From Lentisphaeria bacterium UBA4640 (GTDB taxonomy: Bacteria; Verrucomicrobiota; Lentisphaeria; Victivallales; UBA1829), in contig DHMO01000070.1 of the NCBI GenBank assembly GCA_002405835.1, positions 29,609 through 93,608 on the forward strand: a stretch of DNA of 64,000 nt, given 5' to 3'. Every line of letters begins with the position of its first letter. Within the stretch, counting starts at the first letter, position 1. Position numbers and translations under genes: made by a program. Below, piece after piece: positions 57,280 to 64,000 of this stretch. The notes beneath the pieces were generated by a model. The model was not told the DNA's origin. It did no database searches and saw nothing but the letters and a program-made list of their open reading frames with translations.

Positions 57280-57308
57280 ACAATAACCCTAAAACCCGCA
57301 AACGTCAA
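57280..57308 (-). promoter_or_regulatory. Promoter of the rex-hydCBA operon
   Basis: Minus strand TTGACG (57308-57303), 17 nt, TATTGT (57285-57280). The Rex operator begins 5 nt downstream of the -10. Confidence 0.78.
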
Positions 57309-57372
57309 GAGCAAATCCGAAAAAATATGCGTTTTTCTTGTTTTTCAGAGAAAAATCTCCCCGCGGACAGCC

Positions 57373-58731
57373 TTACAGCAGCTGATCCTGCAGCTCATCC
57401 TTCTCTTTTTCCGGCTCGGATTCCGCGGAACGGAACTGAAGATGAAAATGCTCGATAATCCAGCGCACAATGTTCGGAACCGGAAGAGTCGTCACGATCG
57501 AAAGAACAATGATCGCGTTGAAGAAGCTGTTGTCCAGCATCCCGAGCTCTTTGCCGATCGCGGCGGCCGCAAGCGTGGCGGAAAGCTGGGGAACCGTCAT
57601 CACTCCCGCGCAGATTCCCTTCAGATTCGCAAAGCCGCAGAGACGAAGCGCAAGCCAGCCGGAAAAGACCTTGCTCACGACAAGTCCGACAACCGTCAGA
57701 ACGATGATGCCGACATTGCTTGCGGATTCAAACAGCGCGTGAAGATCCGTTTTCATGCCAATGGAAATGAACAGGAACGGAATCAGAAAACCGTAACCGA
57801 TCCCCTCGAACTTATGGAAAACATCGTAGGTCGTCTTGTACTCCGGGGCCTGCATGATGCGCGAAAGTCCGAGCCCGGCAAGGAACGCGCCGACCACAAG
57901 GTTGATTCCGAGGAATTCCCCCGCAAGAACAACCAGAAGAATCAGAAACAGAAAGCAGGTCATAATCACATCTTCGCCGTTGTTCAGAACACGGAAAATC
58001 AGACGTCCCGCTTTCGGAACCAGCCAGAGGACCAGCAGGAAGTAGAGCAGAACCAGCAGCAGAAACACAACCGTGAACCAGCTGCCGAATATCGACGGGT
58101 CTATGTAGTCAAACAGCGAAAGCGTCTTGTGGAATCCCGCATTGTTCGTCACAACCTTTTTCATCTGCACGCTCACCGCAAGAAGAACGATACTCGCAAC
58201 GTCCGTAATCACCGTCGAAATCAGTACCGCCGAACCGAATATCGTCTTGGAAATCTTCAGTTCGCGGATGATCGGAAACACAATGCCGACCGAGTGCGAA
58301 GCGAACAGCGAGGCATAAAGCAGTTTTCCGGGAAAGTCTTCCGCCCGGAAATATCCGTAAACCAGAAAGCCGGAAACGGCAGGCAGAAGAAAAGTCAGAA
58401 TGCTCAGCGCAACAACCGGACGTTTCGAAGAGCGGATCAGTTTGAAATCCGCCTCCATTCCCGCAAGCGTCATCAGGAAGAGCAGTCCCAGCGAACCGAG
58501 CGAATTGATCAGAGTCAGCGAATTCTCCTCAATCATCTTCGAATCACCGCCGAGAAACGACAGAGCCGGAGAAAGACGTCCCACCAGGTCGAACCCGTTC
58601 GGACCGATCATCATGCCGACAATCAAAAGCGCAATCACCTGCGGGATTTTGAAACGCCGCAGAAACAGCGGCATCACTGCCATCAAAGTGATCAGAATCA
58701 TAAACAGAATAAGAAACGCGTCGCTGCTCAT
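57373..58731 (-). CDS. CPA2-type cation/proton antiporter
   Basis: Inner-membrane transporter of 452 residues with about twelve helices. It has the family start (LPLFLRRFKIPQVIALLIVGMMIGP read in parts), SLGLLFLMTLAGMEADF near 78-94 and a discontinuous helix region with STVITDVASIVLLAV near 171-185 containing the conserved Asp. No Rossmann (KTN) domain follows; a charged tail (ESEPEKEKDELQ) ends the protein. Na+ or K+ for H+ exchange is expected. It follows the methyltransferase gene by 12 nt on the minus strand. Confidence 0.9.
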   Translation of the reverse strand: MSSDAFLILFMILITLMAVMPLFLRRFKIPQVIALLIVGMMIGPNGFDLVGRLSPALSFLGGDSKMIEENSLTLINSLGSLGLLFLMTLAGMEADFKLIRSSKRPVVALSILTFLLPAVSGFLVYGYFRAEDFPGKLLYASLFASHSVGIVFPIIRELKISKTIFGSAVLISTVITDVASIVLLAVSVQMKKVVTNNAGFHKTLSLFDYIDPSIFGSWFTVVFLLLVLLYFLLVLWLVPKAGRLIFRVLNNGEDVIMTCFLFLILLVVLAGEFLGINLVVGAFLAGLGLSRIMQAPEYKTTYDVFHKFEGIGYGFLIPFLFISIGMKTDLHALFESASNVGIIVLTVVGLVVSKVFSGWLALRLCGFANLKGICAGVMTVPQLSATLAAAAIGKELGMLDNSFFNAIIVLSIVTTLPVPNIVRWIIEHFHLQFRSAESEPEKEKDELQDQLL

Positions 58732-58743
58732 CGGAAATCTCCT

Positions 58744-60000
58744 TTAATTTTTCGCTTCCGCGTACATGCATTTCAGATATGACGATTCCCGGAATTTCGC
58801 CGGATGATCCACCGCGTGCGCCGTCCGCACCAGTTCATTCAGCGGACGCCCCGCCGAAGACGCGGTCTCCTTCACGGCCGAAAACAATGCGTCCGCCGTC
58901 ACCCGGCTCGAACACGAAGCAAACACCAGAAGTCCGTGCGGAGCCAGCAGCTTCACCGCGGCCTTCGCCAGACGGGAATAGGTGTTCAGCGCCGTCCGCA
59001 CCTCCGCTTCCGCTTTCGCAAAAGAGGGCGGGTCGACGATCACGATATCAAACCGGCGGCGTTTCGCGGCGAGCTCTCCCATCGCGACAAACGCATCCGC
59101 CGCGATCTCGCTGTGCGGACAGTTCTTCAGAGACGGATTCAACGCAAAATTCTCCGCAACGGCTTCCGCCGCATGACGGTTGATGTCAACGCTCACAACC
59201 TCCGTCGCGCCCCCCGCCGCGGCATAAAGCGAAAAACCGCCGGAGTAGGAGAAGACATTCAGCACGCGCTTTCCGGAAGCCAGATGACGCACACGGTCCC
59301 GGTTGTCCCGCTGGTCAAGGAAAAATCCGGTCTTCTGTCCGCGAATCACATCGGCGGCAAAACGGATGCCGTTCTCAAGAAAGGTCAGATTACCGTCGAA
59401 CGGCGCGCCGTCACAAGTGAAGACGGAACCGTCGGGACACCATGAGGAGCCTTCGGGCATCGCCGCGACTTCACGGGAGAGACGGATCACCACCCGGCGG
59501 ATCTCCGGCAGCAGTTCCGTCAGAGCTTCCGCCGCCTCATCCGCCCACACAATCCACGCGGCGGAGTAGAGCTTCAGAACCAGAGTATCGCCGTATTTAT
59601 CGCAGACAAGTCCCGGGAAGCCGTCGGATTCACCGTGAACCACGCGCCACGCCTCCGTCTCCGGCGGCAGCGCCGGAAGACGCAGCTCAAGCGCTTTCCG
59701 GATTCCCGCAAGAAACAGCGGCTTGCCGACCGGAGGATTCTTCGAGCCATAGGAAAGCACCTTCACGCGCACCTGCGAACGCGGATCGTAAAGCCCCGCG
59801 CCGAGAACGGAATTGGATTTGCCGTCGTACAGAACCGCGACGGAACCGGCCGCGCCGTCGCGCGAAAGCCTTTCCACGGAATCTTCGAAGACCCACGGAT
59901 GACCTTTGCGGACCGCCTGCGCGCCTTTGTTTTTCAAACGCACCGCAATGCGAACTTTCTTGCGTTCCGCAAGCGGATTTTCGGGAAACGGGATATTCAT
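58744..60000 (-). CDS. rlmI: Class I SAM-dependent rRNA methyltransferase, RlmI-like
   Basis: 418 residues. A PUA domain at about 18-90 (KGHPWVFEDSVERL) is followed by an EEHEE-type linker and a Rossmann methyltransferase with LDQRDNRDRVRHL near 225, VLNVFSYSGGFSLYAA near 242, SVDINRHAAEA near 265 and the catalytic-loop DPPSFAKAEAEV near 324. This fits RlmI, which methylates a 23S rRNA cytosine to m5C; RlmI-like paralogues exist, so the exact site is tentative. The start overlaps the stop of the GH42-like gene as ATGA. Confidence 0.88.
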   Translation of the reverse strand: MNIPFPENPLAERKKVRIAVRLKNKGAQAVRKGHPWVFEDSVERLSRDGAAGSVAVLYDGKSNSVLGAGLYDPRSQVRVKVLSYGSKNPPVGKPLFLAGIRKALELRLPALPPETEAWRVVHGESDGFPGLVCDKYGDTLVLKLYSAAWIVWADEAAEALTELLPEIRRVVIRLSREVAAMPEGSSWCPDGSVFTCDGAPFDGNLTFLENGIRFAADVIRGQKTGFFLDQRDNRDRVRHLASGKRVLNVFSYSGGFSLYAAAGGATEVVSVDINRHAAEAVAENFALNPSLKNCPHSEIAADAFVAMGELAAKRRRFDIVIVDPPSFAKAEAEVRTALNTYSRLAKAAVKLLAPHGLLVFASCSSRVTADALFSAVKETASSAGRPLNELVRTAHAVDHPAKFRESSYLKCMYAEAKN

Positions 60001-61904
60001 GAAAGCACTCCTTCCTCGACCAGAACGGCAACGCCGGAAGCGTCGGGAATAAATTTGATTTTCCGGATGCTGTCCGCCGAAGAAACGGTAATGCGGCGTC
60101 CGGAAACGAGATCGCGCAGCACAAGTTTTTTCCAGAAAGTCTTATGGAAATGCAGCTCTATTTTCTCCGAGCCATCCGACCCGAAGACAAAGAGCATCCG
60201 GTTCTTTCCGGAAAAACCCGAAACCACGCGGCAGTTGCGGCTGATCAGATTGATTTTCGGCACAACCGCATTCAGCAGCGTATTCAGGAACCCCTCCAGA
60301 CCCGGACTTCGCACCGACGCAGCGGAAGCGCCGATGCATGCGCCAAACAGCAGAATCTTTCCCTTTCCGTACGGGATGCTCTCCGCAAGCGCGGTTCCAT
60401 TGCGGAACGGTATCAGAACTTCCGTGTATTTTTTTATGACATGCAGGGGGACCACATACGGACCGGAATCCAGAGTGCAGATTTTCTTGTTCGTTTTGAA
60501 TTTCAGAACCGGCGAATCCGGAACCATGCGCGCCGTTTCCAGAACGCCGGCAGCCTCCGCGATGAAACGCGTATCCGGACGCAGCGGAACCCCTGTCGTG
60601 CTCCACGCGCCGCACTCGGGTTCGCAGAGAAGAATGCCGCCGCCGTGCACGAAATCCAGAATCTTTTCCGCCGCGGCATTCGTTATCACCGGAGTTCCGG
60701 GAAGAATCAGCAGCTTCTTGTTCTTCAGAACATCCAGAGACTCTTCCGAGCAGATGCTGAACGGCGTCGAGGAAAAGGTCAGCGAGCGCACCCAGCCGCG
60801 CAGAGATGCAAGGGCAGATTTCAGATAAATTCCTTTCACCTGAAGCAGTCTCTCCGAAATCCGGCTGCGGTAGACGGCGACCGTTCCGGTTTCCGGCGCC
60901 CATTTTTCCAAAAGTTCCGCGGAGGACTCCATTTGAACCCGGAAGCGTTTCAGCACATTCAGCCGGTCCGCAAACAGAAAATCGTCGGATGTCAGCTGGT
61001 TGAACAGAGAATCTTTGTCCCATTCACCAAGCACAATCCGTTTTGCGCCATACGCGGTCGCGTTCCACAGGAAACGGTAAAGCCGCTCCGGAGTCAGCAG
61101 ATCGGGCGACGCCTGAAAACCGGGAGAACGCTCCATGACGCAGATTCCCTCCCGGCAGAACGTTTCGGAGGAAGAGGCAAGAACAGCGGTCCGCTCCGCG
61201 TAACTCTCGCCCTGCTCCACGGAAACGGCAATGTCCAGCTGTTTTTCGGGAAGCAGCCCCGACATCCGCGGAGGAAGCAGCAGCGCAACGTCCGTCCGCC
61301 CTTTCCGCTGGAGAAGTCCCGCAAGCTCCTTGAAGAATCCCGCTTCGCGCAGACGCCGGAAGCGGAGAAACGCCATGGACTCGGGCGAATCGGGCAGACA
61401 CTCCGGAGTCTCCGGCGGAATCTGATCGAATGAAAAGTAATTCCGGAACCAGCGGGCGTTCAGCTCCCGGATGGAGGAGAATTCGGACTGCAGAAATTTC
61501 TGAAACAGCTCCAGCGACGCCGGACAGCGGCAGTCGTCAAGCGACAGCAGTTCCAGCCGCCATGCGTCAAGCCATTTCTCCTCCCCGAACTCCGCGCCCA
61601 GCGCACGAAAGAACGCGAACAGGGCGCTGCGGTATTCCGGACGGTCGAAACAGCGTTCCTGAATCCAGACCGGCGGCTCCGGAACCGGAGTCAGTATCAC
61701 GCGCATGCCGCACGCGTACGCCTCGCGCAGATAACCCGAAAAAAGAGAAAAGTCAAAGCAGCCCGGAGCACGCTCCGCAAGACACCACGGGATCGGGAAC
61801 ACGATCAGGGAGACTCCCGCCTCCGCAAGTTCCTCTAAATCCGCGCGCCAGCGCCACTGCGGAGGAAACGCCCCCGCTTTGATTTGCACACCTGTCTGTA
61901 TCAT
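59997..61904 (-). CDS. GH42-like (beta-galactosidase-type) protein
   Basis: 635 residues. A TIM-barrel N-terminal half starts with a typical strand (GVSLIVFPIPWCLAERAPGCFDFS in parts), and CVMERSPGFQ near 275 matches the GH42 nucleophile segment MExSPG. The Asn-Glu acid/base pair expected near residue 130-145 is not found; the segment reads WLDAWRLELLSLDD. A trimerisation-type domain with KKLLILPGTPVITNAAAEKI near 395 and a beta C-terminus follow. It may be a diverged or inactive member. ATG 61904 is preferred to a start at 61955, with AAGG upstream. No signal peptide is seen. Confidence 0.72.
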   Translation of the reverse strand: MIQTGVQIKAGAFPPQWRWRADLEELAEAGVSLIVFPIPWCLAERAPGCFDFSLFSGYLREAYACGMRVILTPVPEPPVWIQERCFDRPEYRSALFAFFRALGAEFGEEKWLDAWRLELLSLDDCRCPASLELFQKFLQSEFSSIRELNARWFRNYFSFDQIPPETPECLPDSPESMAFLRFRRLREAGFFKELAGLLQRKGRTDVALLLPPRMSGLLPEKQLDIAVSVEQGESYAERTAVLASSSETFCREGICVMERSPGFQASPDLLTPERLYRFLWNATAYGAKRIVLGEWDKDSLFNQLTSDDFLFADRLNVLKRFRVQMESSAELLEKWAPETGTVAVYRSRISERLLQVKGIYLKSALASLRGWVRSLTFSSTPFSICSEESLDVLKNKKLLILPGTPVITNAAAEKILDFVHGGGILLCEPECGAWSTTGVPLRPDTRFIAEAAGVLETARMVPDSPVLKFKTNKKICTLDSGPYVVPLHVIKKYTEVLIPFRNGTALAESIPYGKGKILLFGACIGASAASVRSPGLEGFLNTLLNAVVPKINLISRNCRVVSGFSGKNRMLFVFGSDGSEKIELHFHKTFWKKLVLRDLVSGRRITVSSADSIRKIKFIPDASGVAVLVEEGVLS

Positions 61905-62083
61905 TCGTCTGAACCTTGTTTTTCCACAATTTAACGGCTCCCTTGAAAAATACAAGCATTTTTTCAGAAAAAGGACTGGAAATATTAAACAAAAGATTTA
62001 TATTTCCAAGATCCCGGAACATTTCCCGGGACATCTTTGTCTTTTTTTTGAAAATTCACACACCGATTTAGGAGATACGGACA

Positions 62084-64000
62084 ATGAAACTGAAGAGACT
62101 CATCTTTCCCCTGCTTTCCATATTCTTTCTGGCCCTTCTCGTCTCAACTGGATTCGCACTCACCCGCCAGGTGCCGCCGCGCACGCAGCTCTATGCTTCA
62201 AGCCTCCCGGCAAAACGGCCTGCGGCACTCAAGAAAGCTCCCCGCGGGCAGCCGTTCGAGCAGACCGAAGAGATGCGCGCCATTGCGCAGCTCACCTCCG
62301 CCATGCTCTCCAGACAGCATTATGTGAAACGGGACATCAATCCTGAGAACTCACGCAAACTCTTTGATTTCTATCTCAAGACTCTTGATCCGCTCAAGCT
62401 CTATTTTACAAAAGACCAGGTCGATCTCTGGCGCACCCGCCAGGATTATCTCCTCCCGGCCCTCGCCTCCAACGGCGATATCACCCTCGCTCTTGCCATC
62501 TTCAACAAGTACCTCCAAAACCTCGAAGAATATGAAGAGTTCGTCAAAAAAGCGACCTTCACCGAAGCGGATTTCAAAACGGACGCAGTCTATCAGTTCG
62601 ACCGTCTCAAATCCGACTGGCCGGAAAACAAGAAGGAGCGCGCTCTCATCTGGCGCAAAAAGCTCACCAACGATCTTATTTCCATCAGGCTTCAGGACCG
62701 CATCAAAGCCGAGGAGCTGAAGAAAGAGAACAAATCGGTTTCCGCCGGCACAGCCCCCAACCGCATCAGCGCGGGAAAACAGAAAAACGAAGACAAAACG
62801 GTTCCCGCAGCAAAACCGCCCATCGAACGCATCCGCAAACGCGTCGAACAGTTCGTTCAGTTCAACAAGAAAATGGAACCCATTGAAGCGCTCGAACTCT
62901 ATCTCAACAGCTTCGCACGTCTCTTCGACCCGCACACCAGCTACATGGCGCCCCGCAGCGAAGAGGATTTCAACATCAACATGCAGCTCTCCCTCGTCGG
63001 AATCGGCGCCGTGCTGACCAGCGAGGACGGCTACACCAAGATCGTGCAGATCATCCCCGGCGGTCCCGCCGATCTCGACAAGAGACTGAAGGCGGAAGAC
63101 CGCATCATCGCCGTCGCCCAGGAGAACGCCGACCCGGTCGACGTCATTGACATGCCGCTCTCCAAAGTCGTCTCCATGATCCGCGGCGAAGCCGGAACCA
63201 GAGTCCGCCTGACCATCCTCGAAGGCGTCAAAGGTGCAAAAGCTCTCCCCGTCACCATCGAAATCACCCGCAACAAAGTCGAACTCAAAGAGTCTGAAGC
63301 AAAAGGCAAACTTCTCTCCGTCAAGGCCGAAAACGGCGAAATGCTCAACATCGGAGTCATCACGCTTCCCTCGTTCTACGCGGACTTCCACGCCGCCAGC
63401 TCCGGCGACCGCAACTACAAGAGCTCCACGCGCGACGTCCGCAAAATTCTCCGCGACTTCAAGAAAAAAGGCAAACTCGACGGCGTAGTCATCGACCTCC
63501 GCTCCAACGGCGGCGGAAGCCTTCAGGAAGCCGTCACTCTTACCGGACTCTTCATCAAAGAGGGCCCAGTCGTCCAGATCCGCGACGCCTCCGGGCGCGT
63601 CGTCCCATACAAAGATGAAGATCCCTCCATTGAATACGCGGGTCCGCTCATCGTCATGACCAACCGTCTCAGCGCCTCCGCCTCCGAAATCTTCGCGGGG
63701 GCCATCAAGGACTATAAGCGCGGAATTCTCGTCGGCGACAAAAAGACGCACGGCAAGGGAACCGTCCAGACGGTCGCAGACCTCACCAGTTATCTCCATT
63801 ATATCGGCTACGATTTCCCCGCGGGCTCCATCAAGCTCACAAACGCCAAGTTCTACCGCATCAACGGAGCCTCCACACAGCTGAAAGGCGTCACGCCCGA
63901 CATTGCCTTCCCGACCTTCACCGACACCATGGAGACCGGAGAGGAAAAGCTGGACAACCCGATGCCGTGGGACGAGATCAGCCCCGTTGCCCATGCGCAG
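62084..64000 (+). CDS. prc: C-terminal processing protease Prc/CtpA (partial, runs off the window)
   Basis: At least 639 residues; the 3' end lies outside the window. A signal peptide (FPLLSIFFLALLVSTGFA region) leads to an N-terminal helical domain of tail-specific proteases (YVKRDINPENSRKLFDFYLKTLDPLKLYF in parts near 85-113), a PDZ domain about 295-390 (GIGAVLTSEDGYTKIVQIIPGGPA in parts), and an S41 peptidase core with DLRSNGGGSLQEAV near 471, catalytic Ser in SASASEIFAGAI near 528 and Lys in THGKGTVQT near 557. AGGAGA lies 9 nt before the ATG. It would trim or degrade periplasmic proteins. Confidence 0.93.
   Translation, partial: MKLKRLIFPLLSIFFLALLVSTGFALTRQVPPRTQLYASSLPAKRPAALKKAPRGQPFEQTEEMRAIAQLTSAMLSRQHYVKRDINPENSRKLFDFYLKTLDPLKLYFTKDQVDLWRTRQDYLLPALASNGDITLALAIFNKYLQNLEEYEEFVKKATFTEADFKTDAVYQFDRLKSDWPENKKERALIWRKKLTNDLISIRLQDRIKAEELKKENKSVSAGTAPNRISAGKQKNEDKTVPAAKPPIERIRKRVEQFVQFNKKMEPIEALELYLNSFARLFDPHTSYMAPRSEEDFNINMQLSLVGIGAVLTSEDGYTKIVQIIPGGPADLDKRLKAEDRIIAVAQENADPVDVIDMPLSKVVSMIRGEAGTRVRLTILEGVKGAKALPVTIEITRNKVELKESEAKGKLLSVKAENGEMLNIGVITLPSFYADFHAASSGDRNYKSSTRDVRKILRDFKKKGKLDGVVIDLRSNGGGSLQEAVTLTGLFIKEGPVVQIRDASGRVVPYKDEDPSIEYAGPLIVMTNRLSASASEIFAGAIKDYKRGILVGDKKTHGKGTVQTVADLTSYLHYIGYDFPAGSIKLTNAKFYRINGASTQLKGVTPDIAFPTFTDTMETGEEKLDNPMPWDEISPVAHAQ

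Noticed and set aside
62012..62048. TCCCGG/CCGGGA hairpin followed by T-rich sequence before the protease gene, as a terminator
   Set aside because: The stem is only 6 bp, no transcript from the plus strand is expected to reach it, and the T-run is separated from the stem by eight bases; it may be leader structure.

Overview
The window reads as chromosomal DNA of a Gram-negative, probably anaerobic bacterium, most likely of the phylum Lentisphaerota (Victivallis-like). This is inference. It rests on the mix of an NADH-linked [FeFe]-hydrogenase operon under Rex, meso-DAP-type MurE, many lipoproteins and BamD/LptE/BamE-like envelope proteins, an ECF sigma factor paired with a Ser/Thr kinase, a Gfo/Idh oxidoreductase next to a sialate O-acetylesterase, two secretin-like proteins and several glycoside hydrolases. 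Most genes are GC-rich with ATGA-type overlaps. Many promoters share a -35 near TTGAAA/TTGCAA, a 16-17 nt spacer and a -10 often preceded by TGC.

Layout. 1-8.9 kb: cell-wall and envelope genes (mraY; maf with a lipoprotein; a glycosyltransferase; an operon of TPR protein, lptE, BamE-like lipoprotein, murF and murE), ending in a macro-domain remnant. 8.9-14.1 kb, minus strand: PP2C phosphatase, HEAT-like protein, GHL10 glycosidase-like lipoprotein-type protein, mntP behind a yybP-ykoY Mn2+ riboswitch, and an esterase. 14.3-18.2 kb: potABCD polyamine transporter. 18.3-24.3 kb: Gfo/Idh oxidoreductase and sialate O-acetylesterase facing away from each other across a LacI-type operator, then a HAD phosphatase and a MATE exporter. 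24.3-26.4 kb: sigma factor and Ser/Thr kinase. 26.4-27.6 kb: a 1.2 kb non-coding, hairpin-rich stretch. 27.6-33.8 kb: an AT-richer run of unfamiliar lipoproteins. 33.8-39.6 kb: M50-like membrane protein, ECF sigma/anti-sigma/periplasmic trio, BtuF-like binding protein, GNAT, PhzF, hpf, rpsD. 39.8-47 kb: double AAA ATPase; then on the minus strand FHA-pseudokinase, thyX, SGNH esterase and alpha-galactosidase. 47-50.6 kb: two secretin-like proteins. 50.6-57.3 kb: thioesterase, folB, a hairpin-repeat array, and rex-hydC-hydB-hydA-receiver. 57.4-62 kb: cation/proton antiporter, rRNA methyltransferase, GH42-like protein. 62 kb to the end: a C-terminal processing protease cut by the window edge.

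The most novel item is a structured non-coding RNA present twice (about 2414-2620 and 26965-27189). Both copies have the same promoter geometry (TTGAAA, 17 nt, TGC plus TATTGT), conserved stems with compensatory changes, and a terminator whose 5' arm can instead pair upstream. No protein-coding explanation fits and I do not recognise the family. Other leads are a hydrogenase HydA with substitutions at residues that normally surround the H-cluster, a receiver protein whose phospho-acceptor Asp is Glu and whose last 21 residues are encoded by a tandem hairpin-repeat array, an FHA-pseudokinase heading the thyX operon, two apparently leaderless genes, and the lipoprotein island. All calls come from reading the sequence; no database search was run.
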